The translations under genes and the position numbers were made by a program. From positions 1 to 64,000 of the forward strand of contig JAFPXC010000012.1 of assembly GCA_017394805.1 (NCBI GenBank): a stretch of DNA of 64,000 nucleotides, written 5' to 3'. The notes under the pieces were generated by a model. It worked only from the letters and a program-made list of their open reading frames with translations, had not been told where the DNA came from and ran no database searches. Positions within the stretch are counted from its first letter, which is position 1. Each line of letters opens with the position of its first letter. The stretch comes from Clostridia bacterium (GTDB lineage: Bacteria; Bacillota; Clostridia; Christensenellales; CAG-1252). This document shows positions 41,628-49,188 of the stretch, in pieces.

Positions 41628-43439
41628 CTATTCCTCGTGGAAATAGGCGTAGATATTGTGCGCCGTCTTTTTGCTCAATTTGGGCACCTTTTCGAGGTCT
41701 TCCGGGGTGGCCGCGGCGATTCCCTCGTAAGAATGAAATACTCTATACAGGGTTTTCACGGTTTCCTCGCCTACGCCCGCTATGGACAGCAATTTGCTTT
41801 TGAGGGTGTTCGTTTGCCTGAGGTGCCGGTGGTAGGTGATGGCGAAGCGGTGCGCCTCGTCGCGGATGCGTTGCAACAGTTGCAGCGCCAGCGAACTGTG
41901 GGGCAGTTTTATCTCCCGCCCGTCGCGCAATACGATGGTCTCCTCCCGTTTGGCGAGACCGATGACGAAGGTGTCGTTATACCCCTCGTTTTGCATGGCG
42001 CGCAAGGCGTACTCCACTTGTATAATGCCGCCGTCTATCACCAATAGGTCGGGCACTTCGCGGAAACTCACGTCCACCCCCTCTTTCAGTCGTTCGAGCC
42101 GGCGGGACAGCACTTCCTGCATACAGGCAAAGTCGTTGTTTCCCTCCACGGTTTTGATGCGGAAATGCCGATACATTTCCCTATCCTTTTCGCCGTCCGT
42201 AAAGACCACCATACTGCCCACTTTGTTCGTGCCCGATATATGGCTGATGTCGTAGCATTCCATGCGGTGTATGGTGCCCGTCATACCGATGGTTTTGGCC
42301 AACTGCTCGGCCGCGCCCACCGTCATATTCTCGTGTCTGGTCACCGCCTCGCCCGACCGCGACAGGTACTCCTGCGCGTTATTGACGGCCATATCCGCCA
42401 ACTGCTTGCGCACGCCCTGTTGGGGCGTATATACGCGCACTTTTTTGCCCAGTGTAGACAGCGCTTTTTCCAATCCATCGGGCGCGTCGAACGCCAGCAC
42501 CAATTCGTCCGCCACCATAGGCGACGCGGTGTAATAGCGGTAGATAAAACTCTCGAGGTTGTCTTGGTCATCCAGCCCCGACGCCACGGGCACTTTGTCC
42601 ACGGCCACCACCTTGCCGCCGCGCACCGCGACGACGGCGGCCACGTCGGCCTTTGCGCCGTAGGCCACGCCCCACACGTCCAGGTTGAAGTCCTTGGGAA
42701 GGGCCACCACCTGGTGCCGTATCATCTTCTCCAAGGTGGCCAATTTATTCTTGTATGCCAAGGCGGATTCGTAGTCTTCGCGCTCGCTGGCGGCCAGCAT
42801 TTTTTCGGTCAGGATATCCTCTACTTTTTTGTCGTTTCCGCGCAAAAAGTCTATGACGTCCCCTATCATTTTGCGATATTCCTCTTTGGTCGCCTTGCCC
42901 ACGCAGGGTGCCAAACATTGCCCTATGTGATAATTCAGGCACGGCCTATGGGAAGCGGGCAATTTGGCGAGATTGTGCCGACAATGGCGTATGGGAAAGG
43001 CCGAATGCAGTAGGTCCATCATCTCCCTCGTCGTTATGCCGATCATATACGGCCCGAAGTATTTTGCGCCGTCCGCTTTCAGACGCCGTATCACGGTCAC
43101 TTGGGGATAGTCCTCTTTGAGGTCTATGCGCAAAAACGGATACAATTTGTCGTCTTTCAAGAGGATATTGTAGTGGGGCTTGTGCTTCTTTATCAGCGTA
43201 TTTTCGAGCATCAGCGCGTCTATCTCGCTGTTGCAGATGATATAGTCGAAGTCCACCACCTTGTCCACCAACGCCATGGTCTTCTCGGTCTTCGTGCCCG
43301 CGTGAAAATACGAACGCACGCGGTTCTTCAAGTTGGCGGCCTTGCCCACGTACACCACGGTATTCGCGGCGTCCCGCATAATATACACGCCGGGCGATTC
43401 GGGCAATTCTTTCAGTTTCAGGCGGATGGTATCGTTCAT
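41628..43439 (-). CDS. uvrC: Excinuclease ABC subunit C
   Basis: 603 residues. N-terminal GIY-YIG nuclease (LPESPGVYIMRDAANTVVYVGKAANLKNRV), a Cys-containing linker, UVR domain (EREDYESALAYKNKLATLEKM), the RNase H-like 5' nuclease domain (ECYDISHISGTNKVGSMVVF; LLVIDGG) and a C-terminal helix-hairpin-helix (LLSIAGVGEETVKTLYRVF). All catalytic parts of the nucleotide-excision incision enzyme are present. The start is set at MNDTIRLK (43439); a TTG five codons earlier is possible. There is no ribosome site, and a TATAAT ends six bases before the ATG, suggesting a leaderless message from that box or a long hairpin-rich leader from 43.7 kb. Confidence 0.95.
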   Translation of the reverse strand: MNDTIRLKLKELPESPGVYIMRDAANTVVYVGKAANLKNRVRSYFHAGTKTEKTMALVDKVVDFDYIICNSEIDALMLENTLIKKHKPHYNILLKDDKLYPFLRIDLKEDYPQVTVIRRLKADGAKYFGPYMIGITTREMMDLLHSAFPIRHCRHNLAKLPASHRPCLNYHIGQCLAPCVGKATKEEYRKMIGDVIDFLRGNDKKVEDILTEKMLAASEREDYESALAYKNKLATLEKMIRHQVVALPKDFNLDVWGVAYGAKADVAAVVAVRGGKVVAVDKVPVASGLDDQDNLESFIYRYYTASPMVADELVLAFDAPDGLEKALSTLGKKVRVYTPQQGVRKQLADMAVNNAQEYLSRSGEAVTRHENMTVGAAEQLAKTIGMTGTIHRMECYDISHISGTNKVGSMVVFTDGEKDREMYRHFRIKTVEGNNDFACMQEVLSRRLERLKEGVDVSFREVPDLLVIDGGIIQVEYALRAMQNEGYNDTFVIGLAKREETIVLRDGREIKLPHSSLALQLLQRIRDEAHRFAITYHRHLRQTNTLKSKLLSIAGVGEETVKTLYRVFHSYEGIAAATPEDLEKVPKLSKKTAHNIYAYFHEE

Positions 43440-43443
43440 GAGG

Positions 43444-43728
43444 CTATTATACAACTATACGAACGCCCATTCTTACGAATGGTATCTATACTGCGTATAG
43501 ATTGGTCGCTACGCTCCCCGCGTTCGATTGCAAGGCGGCGCGAACGACGTGCAAATACTTCGTGCTTGCTCGTTCGCTTCTATTATACAACTATACAAAC
43601 GCCAGCCTGTCGGCTGTGTCTATGCAGAGCATAGACGTTGCTGTCGCAACGGCGTTTTGTTGCAAGACGTCGCAAGCGTAACGCAAATACTTCGCTTCGC
43701 TTGTGCTTGCACGCTTGCTTCTATTATA
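43444..43728. repeat. Tandem 136/141-bp hairpin-rich repeats upstream of uvrC
   Basis: CTATTATA recurs at 43444, 43580 and 43721, framing two units of 136 and 141 bases that share ACAACTATAC[G/A]AACGCC at one end and TACTTCG...GCTTCTATTATA at the other. Both units carry hairpins at matching places whose stems differ in sequence but still pair: CCATTC-TTAC-GAATGG versus CAGCC-TGT-CGGCTG, and TCTATAC-TGC-GTATAGA versus TCTATGC-AGA-GCATAGA. No gene is present here. Confidence 0.75.
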
Positions 43729-43750
43729 GCATACAATCCTCTTTCTTCAA
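43723..43750 (-). promoter_or_regulatory. Distal promoter candidate for uvrC
   Basis: Minus strand TTGAAG (43745-43750), 16 bases, TATAAT (43723-43728) with TGC in front. It would give a leader of nearly 280 bases through the tandem repeats. Confidence 0.55.
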
Positions 43751-43919
43751 CCCTCTTTGCGCACTTTTTCCCAAACAAATTCCGCCGCATTATATCGGGT
43801 GCGCCTTCCCGAAACAAAGACACGTATTGCCAAAACTCGACATCGCCCGCCAGTTCTCCTTTGGTACAATGAGCACTATCCGCCGACGACCGTCGGCAAA
43901 CCGAACAACGAGGTACGTT

Positions 43920-44210
43920 ATGAACAACAGCATCAAAGATTTGGCCAAACAAGCGAAGTTTCGTATGCGCGTTTCGGGCGCGCCCGAAAACAAAAGCACC
44001 CTCCCCGACGTAGCCCAAGAGGAAGAGCGCGTCTACCGCATCGTCTGTCGGCTGGAAGAGAGCGACGAGGTCGTCACCGATCCCATCATGCAGGTCGCCG
44101 ATCCCGCCGTATGGCGCACGCTTTCGGGCGTGGGGCGCGAACGCTACGTTCTCAATCTATCCGACGTCTATCTCCGCCAATTGGAGCGCTATCGCCGTCA
44201 AAAGTCCTGA
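43920..44210 (+). CDS. Small hypothetical protein
   Basis: 96 residues, starting MNNSIKDLAKQAKFRM, with GAGG seven bases before the ATG at 43920. An open frame continues upstream, but that part has no start signal and different base use. The protein is charged, without signal or membrane segment; its middle (EEERVYRIVCRLEESDEVV) and its end (DVYLRQLERYRRQKS) look helical. An extended -10 box (TGGTACAAT, ending at 43870) may serve it. No family recognised. Confidence 0.6.
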   Translation: MNNSIKDLAKQAKFRMRVSGAPENKSTLPDVAQEEERVYRIVCRLEESDEVVTDPIMQVADPAVWRTLSGVGRERYVLNLSDVYLRQLERYRRQKS

Positions 44211-44270
44211 AATCCCTTCTCAAAGGGTGCAACTGACAAAAATAAACTAATTTTTGTACTAAAATACCCT

Positions 44271-44299
44271 TTGACATACGCTCGCGGGTATGCTACAAT
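44271..44299 (+). promoter_or_regulatory. Strong sigma-A promoter of the DUF1508 protein gene
   Basis: Perfect TTGACA (44271-44276), 17 bases, TACAAT (44294-44299) preceded by TGC. Confidence 0.85.
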
Positions 44300-44334
44300 T
44301 CTAATATAGAACATATCGGTAGGAGTCATTTCTA

Positions 44335-46041
44335 ATGGACAGTTTCAACAATTTCTTTTCGGATTTGGGTTCCCGTATGCCCTTCTCGTCCGATTTTTTC
44401 GCCCGTAACCTATCCATCGGCGGCGGCGAAATCAACGTATTTTTCTTGGTTCTTTTAGCGCTCGTCGTAGCCGTCGTCGCTATCGTGGTCATCGCCGTTT
44501 GCGGTGCCAAGGCGTCCAAGGCCAAGCGCAAAGCCAAACAAAAAGCGGAAGCCAAGCCCGTAGCGCGGCAAGGCGGCGCGGTTTCGTTGGGTGGCGCCAA
44601 GCAAGCCGACAAGGCGCAGGAAGAGTCGGCGCAACCCGCCGAGCAAACGCCCGAGGCCGAAGCGGTCGAGGAACAGCCCGCCGAGGAAATCAAGGAAGCC
44701 GAAGCCACGGAAGAAGCGCAACCCGTTGAAGAAGCGCAACCCGAGGACGAGAATATCGACGTGGACGTAGTCGCTCCCGTCGCTCAAGAGGAAGAACAAC
44801 CCACGGAAACCGAGCAACCCAAGGAAGCGGAAGCCGCCGAAACGGCGCAACCCGTTGAAGAGGCGCAGCCCGAGGACGAAGATATCGACGTAGACGTGGT
44901 CGCTCCCGTCGCTCAAGAGGAAGAACAACCCGCAGAAGAGGCACGGCAAGAGGCCGAGCCCGTGCAAGTCGAGCCCGTGCAAGCCGAGCCCGCCGAACAA
45001 GCGGAACCCGTCGAGCAAGCCGAGCAACCCAAGGAAGCCGAAGCCGCCGAAATGGCGCAACCCGCCGAAGAGAAGAAAGAAGAACCCGCGCAACCCGCCG
45101 AGCAAGCCAAAGAGGCGGAAGTTGCCGCGAGCGTTGCGCCTGCCGCGGACAAGTTGGCCGCCAAGGGCAAGACGTCTGCCAAAGCGAAAAACAGCGACGC
45201 TCCCAAAGTCGCAATGGAGGTTAATCAAATGAAAAAAGAGGAAGTCAAACAAGAAGAGAAAGCCAAGAAAGGGTTGGTCGGCACGTTCGAAGTTTCCCTT
45301 TGCCTGGACGGCTATCGTTTCTGCCTGTACGCCAGCAACAAACAACTGATGTACGAGAGCGTGGGCTTCACCAGCAGTGAAGGCGCCGTCAAGGGTATCG
45401 AGACCTTCCGCAAGACCTTGCAAGAGAGTCCGTACATCATCACCCGCGACAAATACGGTCGTTTCCGCTACGTGTTCAACAAGCGTTACCAAGGCGAGAA
45501 CTACACGTCCGCCGCTTCCGCGCAGTCGGCTGCCGAATCCGTCAAGCGTTGGGCCGAGAACGCCAAAGTCATCGTGCGCAATCCCAAACCCGAAGAGTTG
45601 GATGCGTACAAGAAAGGTCTGGAAGGTCTGCGTACCAAAGACGACGTAGATTGGGATCTGGTCGCCAAAGAGGAAAAAGAGGCTCGCCCGATGGGCAAAT
45701 TTACGGTCGAAGAGGACGGCAACCAAGACGAAGTCATCGGCTATCGCTTCTACCTCATCGCCAACAACGCCCAAATCCTCTACACCAGCGCCATCTACAC
45801 GTCGGCCTCGGGTGCGCTCAAAGCCATCGACACCTTCAAACGCGCCGTCTACGTGGGCAACTTCTACGTGGACGAGGACAAGTTCGGTCACTTCCGCTAC
45901 ATCCTGCGCGCCAACGCCACCACCACCTACGTGGGCGAATCCTACAAGACGCGTTCGAGCGCCGAGTCCAGCATCGAGTCCGTCAAGAAATTCGTCAAGT
46001 GCGCCGCCATCGTTCCTTTCAAGAAGGGCGCCGACGACTGA
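44335..46041 (+). CDS. Membrane-anchored protein with acidic repeat linker and tandem DUF1508 (YegP) modules
   Basis: 568 residues in three parts. A single membrane helix (about 34-56, FFLVLLALVVAVVAIVVIAV) is followed by a Lys/Ala-rich stretch. Residues about 75-300 are an unstructured Glu/Pro/Ala/Gln linker built from repeats; the block EDENIDVDVVAPVAQEEEQP occurs twice with one change. The C-terminal 260 residues hold two YegP-like modules, each with two half-repeats: YRFCLYASNKQLMYES and DKYGRFRYVF in the first, YRFYLIANNAQILYTS and DKFGHFRYIL in the second. YegP/DUF1508 folds are small alpha-beta domains of unknown role. With the positive-inside rule the linker and modules would be cytoplasmic. 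Strong promoter and terminator, single gene, probably well expressed. Confidence 0.82.
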   Translation: MDSFNNFFSDLGSRMPFSSDFFARNLSIGGGEINVFFLVLLALVVAVVAIVVIAVCGAKASKAKRKAKQKAEAKPVARQGGAVSLGGAKQADKAQEESAQPAEQTPEAEAVEEQPAEEIKEAEATEEAQPVEEAQPEDENIDVDVVAPVAQEEEQPTETEQPKEAEAAETAQPVEEAQPEDEDIDVDVVAPVAQEEEQPAEEARQEAEPVQVEPVQAEPAEQAEPVEQAEQPKEAEAAEMAQPAEEKKEEPAQPAEQAKEAEVAASVAPAADKLAAKGKTSAKAKNSDAPKVAMEVNQMKKEEVKQEEKAKKGLVGTFEVSLCLDGYRFCLYASNKQLMYESVGFTSSEGAVKGIETFRKTLQESPYIITRDKYGRFRYVFNKRYQGENYTSAASAQSAAESVKRWAENAKVIVRNPKPEELDAYKKGLEGLRTKDDVDWDLVAKEEKEARPMGKFTVEEDGNQDEVIGYRFYLIANNAQILYTSAIYTSASGALKAIDTFKRAVYVGNFYVDEDKFGHFRYILRANATTTYVGESYKTRSSAESSIESVKKFVKCAAIVPFKKGADD

Positions 46042-46062
46042 TTTCTCTCCCGTATACGCCGA

Positions 46063-46093
46063 GCCGTTGCCTTCTTTGGCGACGGCTTTTTTT
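46063..46093 (+). terminator. Terminator of the DUF1508 protein gene
   Basis: A 9-bp GC-rich stem (46063-46071 with 46078-46086, one U-G wobble) followed by seven T. Confidence 0.88.
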
Positions 46094-46248
46094 CGTCGTT
46101 TTCGCCGTGCGCCTATCCCGTCAACCACTTCTCCCTATCACGCTACGCCATTGGCTCTCTACTGCGCCAAAATACCGCGCTCAAGTATTTCTTTGCGGCA
46201 CACGGCACTACGCTTTCTCGCGGGATATAACGCTCGTTTGTCGTTCGT

Positions 46249-47130
46249 CTACGGATTGATCTCCCGCACGTCCGCGATCACACCCTCGTCGCTGTCGAAG
46301 CGGAAGACGCGGCCCACGCCCTTCTCGTCCACCACGCCAACGTCCGCGAGGTCGCAGGCAAAGGGCGGTTTGCGCACCCTATCCACCGTGCCGACGTATT
46401 TTAGCAGCGCGTCGTAGTCTTCCGCGAGGTCGCCGCACAAATATCCCTTGGCCTCCTCGTGGTCACCCACCGCCACCGCTTCCAAAAACAAATACGGCGT
46501 CAACGCCGGTATGAACGTATGCCGATATGCGCAACTGAACGATTGTTCAATCAATCCGAATTTGCCGTCCTTGTACCCGAATACCCGACGACGTGTATGC
46601 CTTTTCATATCATCAAAGGTGCATTCGACCATCAACTTGTCACTCAGGGCATACCCGTCCACCCAGCCGTCGTACAGCGGCTCCCCCTCGTACAAAGAGG
46701 CCAACAGCAAATACGTCCTCTCCCCTCGCCGCACGGCCACCGCCACCGCGGACAACGGCGCGGCGAATTGCACCCCGACCGAGTCCCCGCTCGGCAATAC
46801 GTACAATCTCGTGCTCGCGCCGTCCACCCATACTTGCGTTCTATCCCGTTCGCAAACGGCGGTCACCACGTACCGCACGCCGTCGATCTCCTCGCTTTCC
46901 TGCGCCGCCGCGTTCCATTCGGTCGCGTCTTTCGCCGCGTGCAGGACTTTCACGTCCCCCCAATCTTCCACCTCGAAGCCTTCCGCCGCAAAGCCCTTCT
47001 CCGTCACCTCGACGTACCCTATCCGCCCGTTTGCGCATATCCGACAGTACACGCGCCGTCCTTCCGACAGGTCCAAAAACGCCGTTTGCTTGCCTTCCGC
47101 CAACACCTCGTCTTCAAAAAACACGTTCAT
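46249..47130 (-). CDS. Hypothetical protein
   Basis: 293 residues, soluble, acidic and beta-rich by appearance, with no signal peptide. The first 100 residues (RVYCRICANGRIGYVEVTEKG) and the middle (DGASTRLYVLPSGDSVGVQF) look like repeated small beta domains; KRHTRRRVFGYKDGKFGLIE is the most basic stretch. The ATG has GGGG close upstream. I recognise no family. It converges with the DUF1508 gene, with about 150 bases of featureless sequence after that gene's terminator. The 190 bases before its start hold no clear promoter. Confidence 0.6.
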   Translation of the reverse strand: MNVFFEDEVLAEGKQTAFLDLSEGRRVYCRICANGRIGYVEVTEKGFAAEGFEVEDWGDVKVLHAAKDATEWNAAAQESEEIDGVRYVVTAVCERDRTQVWVDGASTRLYVLPSGDSVGVQFAAPLSAVAVAVRRGERTYLLLASLYEGEPLYDGWVDGYALSDKLMVECTFDDMKRHTRRRVFGYKDGKFGLIEQSFSCAYRHTFIPALTPYLFLEAVAVGDHEEAKGYLCGDLAEDYDALLKYVGTVDRVRKPPFACDLADVGVVDEKGVGRVFRFDSDEGVIADVREINP

Positions 47131-47276
47131 ACCCCATCTTATGCCCCTTTCGACGAAATAATCTATTATTTTTTACGATTTTATACCCGTCTGTCACGCG
47201 TTTATCACATTCGTATGGTAGTCTATAGGTGTCAACAAGCGAAAGTTAGTTTCATATATAGATCCCTCCCTAAATA

Positions 47277-47308
47277 ACAAAGCGCCCGTTCTTCAACGGG
47301 CGTTTTGT
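47277..47308 (-). terminator. Terminator after the XRE regulator gene
   Basis: A perfect 8-bp stem CGCCCGTT/AACGGGCG (47283-47290 with 47295-47302) with flanking A and T tracts on both sides. It lies just after the regulator's stop codon on the minus strand. Confidence 0.7.
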
Positions 47309-47322
47309 TTTATTGACGGTTT

Positions 47323-48231
47323 TTAATTATCTTTTTTCAATGATTCTAATGATTCAAGCCTTCTTTCCAATTCTTCTATTTTTTCTGTGTAATACAAATT
47401 ATCGTTACATAGTTTATAGACCAAGTCCGTTCGTGCCCTATCGACTAATGTGCGATATCCGGCACACTGCTCATACGGTATGTGTATATGATATACAGCG
47501 CCATTGTCAATCAAGAATAATATTTTCAAATACACACGGTCATCACTCACATCCTCGATTCGCAGATTTTCAAGACACGCAGACAATTCCACGCCAATCA
47601 TTTCCGGTCTCTTTTCATATTTCTTTTCCAAAAATGCTTTTACATTTTCATAAAAACCTATATCATTGCATAATTCAATATCTTTCAATGTCGGTTGATA
47701 CGGGTGGCACAGTATTTCATTATGTGCCGAAACCGGCGACTCATCTAAAACACTTTGTCCTTCTCCCAAAGGTTTTGCCGGCACATATCGAATAAAACTA
47801 AACCGTTCGTTTACTTTGCAGAAGAAGTCATAGTCATCTAACAAGAGAATACAATCGAGAATAGCATAAGGCTTATTTTCAATAATAATGAACAAACTGC
47901 TACTTTCTATTTCTTGATATGGGCACTCGTTCTTGTAAAAATCATTAATTGCCTTAGATGCTTGACCATACTCTTTCGTATCTTGAATAAGTTTTAATGC
48001 CTTTTCATCATTTTCACACGACGGAACACCATTGAGAACCAAATCCAAACTTACCTCAAACACCTCTGTAATTTTTTTTATTGACGCAATATCAGGTTCG
48101 TTTTCTCCGGTTTCCCATTTGCTAATCGTTTTATCCGAAACATTCATTATCGTAGCCAAATCTTTTTGCGTCATTTTACGACTTTGCCGCAAATTACAAA
48201 GTCTTTCCCCTATAGATAGTGTTTTAAACAT
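47323..48231 (-). CDS. XRE-family transcriptional regulator with a large C-terminal sensor-like region
   Basis: 302 residues. The helix-turn-helix lies at about 8-62 (LCNLRQSRKMTQKDLATIMN and VSDKTISKWETGENEPD), the standard Cro/C1 pattern. The remaining 230 residues have no recognised domain but look globular, ending in a coiled segment (KIEELERRLESLESL). The gene is much more AT-rich than its neighbours by eye, which suggests recent acquisition. Its ATG follows GGAGG by nine bases. An inverted repeat between the -10 box and the ATG is a likely self-regulatory operator. Confidence 0.85.
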   Translation of the reverse strand: MFKTLSIGERLCNLRQSRKMTQKDLATIMNVSDKTISKWETGENEPDIASIKKITEVFEVSLDLVLNGVPSCENDEKALKLIQDTKEYGQASKAINDFYKNECPYQEIESSSLFIIIENKPYAILDCILLLDDYDFFCKVNERFSFIRYVPAKPLGEGQSVLDESPVSAHNEILCHPYQPTLKDIELCNDIGFYENVKAFLEKKYEKRPEMIGVELSACLENLRIEDVSDDRVYLKILFLIDNGAVYHIHIPYEQCAGYRTLVDRARTDLVYKLCNDNLYYTEKIEELERRLESLESLKKDN

Positions 48232-48258
48232 ATTATTAATCCTCCGTAATCATTCTTA

Positions 48259-48296
48259 TTGAATTAGTTCAGTTTGCCTAACTCAAATTAATTATA
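48259..48296 (-). promoter_or_regulatory. Promoter and inverted-repeat operator of the XRE gene
   Basis: Minus strand extended -10 TGATATAAT (TATAAT at 48291-48296) without a good -35. Downstream lies an inverted repeat TTGAATTAG / CTAACTCAA (48259-48267 and 48278-48286, 8 of 9 paired), placed where a repressor would block transcription. Confidence 0.5.
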
Positions 48297-48423
48297 TCAC
48301 ACTTTCCTCATTTCTTAACAAAAATAACTCTTATATGAAGTAGACGAAACAGAGAATCTCGCTCTTTAATAAAGATATTACTATCACCAATACTAACCAA
48401 AGCGTAGAATTGCAAAAACAACG

Positions 48424-48450
48424 AAAAAGCGCAACCCATATAGGTTGCGC
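48424..48450 (-). terminator. Terminator of mscL
   Basis: Perfect 8-bp stem GCGCAACC/GGTTGCGC (48429-48436 with 48443-48450), followed by TTTTT on the minus strand. Bases 48297-48423, upstream of the XRE gene, hold nothing else recognisable. Confidence 0.88.
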
Positions 48451-48470
48451 CGTTTTCTCAACAGTTTGGT

Positions 48471-49055
48471 TTACTTCTTCGCCAACAGGTCGCGGATTTC
48501 GATCAGCAACGCTTCGGTAGTAGGCTTCGCCGCTTCCGCTTCGGCCTTTGCTTTGGCTTCCGCCTCGGCTTTCGCTTTGGCCGCCTCTTCTCTTGCCTTC
48601 TTAATCTTGGCGAGGTTCTTCTTGGTGAGTTTGCCGCCCACGGATGCTTTCTCCTCGTTGGTCAGGCTTGCCAAAAACTCCGCGTCTTTCTTCAGTCCGC
48701 CCATTCCGCTACGCAAACTGTTGATGGCTTTCACCAACACAAACAGCACGATAGCGGTGAGGAGGAAGTTGATGATGGCCATAATGAACGCGCCCCAATC
48801 GATAAAGTTGGTGCTCGCCCAGTCCACCACCATTTGACCGGTCGCCTCGTCTTTCATATACACGGCCTCGCCCAAGATGGTGCGCAAACCGCTGATATCG
48901 CCCATGGGGATCCAGTTGATGAGGGGCTTGAAAATGTGATTGACCAACGCGTTGACGATTGCCGTAAACGCGGCGCCGATGATCATACCTACGGCCAGGT
49001 CTACCACGTTGCCGCGGGTGATGAACGTCTTAAACTCTTTGAATAGTTTTTTCAT
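48471..49055 (-). CDS. mscL: Large-conductance mechanosensitive channel
   Basis: 194 residues. TM1 with the signature RGNVVDLAVGMIIGAAFTAIV, an extracellular loop, TM2 (WGAFIMAIINFLLTAIVLFVLVKAI) and the C-terminal helix TEALLIEIRDLLAKK. The pore opens under membrane tension to relieve osmotic shock. It is about 45 residues longer than usual because an Ala/Lys/Glu-rich coiled-coil (AREEAAKAKAEAEAKAKAE) is inserted before the terminal helix, which would extend the cytoplasmic bundle. Strong promoter, single-gene unit. Confidence 0.95.
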   Translation of the reverse strand: MKKLFKEFKTFITRGNVVDLAVGMIIGAAFTAIVNALVNHIFKPLINWIPMGDISGLRTILGEAVYMKDEATGQMVVDWASTNFIDWGAFIMAIINFLLTAIVLFVLVKAINSLRSGMGGLKKDAEFLASLTNEEKASVGGKLTKKNLAKIKKAREEAAKAKAEAEAKAKAEAEAAKPTTEALLIEIRDLLAKK

Positions 49056-49078
49056 ACGTTACCTCCTTCGTTTTGCTC

Positions 49079-49107
49079 ATTATAACACCATCCGCCCGCC
49101 AAGTCAA
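49079..49107 (-). promoter_or_regulatory. Sigma-A promoter of mscL
   Basis: Minus strand TTGACT (49102-49107), 17 bases, TATAAT (49079-49084). AAGGAGG precedes the ATG. Confidence 0.85.
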
Positions 49108-49121
49108 GCGGGCTTTTTGAC

Positions 49122-49150
49122 TTGACAAAAATAGTTTATTGCCCTACAAT
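49122..49150 (+). promoter_or_regulatory. Sigma-A promoter of the GH13-like operon
   Basis: TTGACA (49122-49127), 17 bases, TACAAT (49145-49150). Its -35 box lies 14 bases from the divergent mscL -35 box, with an AAGTCAA/TTGACTT inverted repeat covering both. Confidence 0.82.
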
Positions 49151-49188
49151 ATATTATTATATATCGCCTACGGGCACAAAGGGGCAGA

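Noticed and set aside
43638-43919. Longer version of the small protein at 43.9 kb
   Set aside because: The upstream part covers the hairpin-rich repeats, has no start signal and different composition; the ATG at 43920 has GAGG at good spacing.
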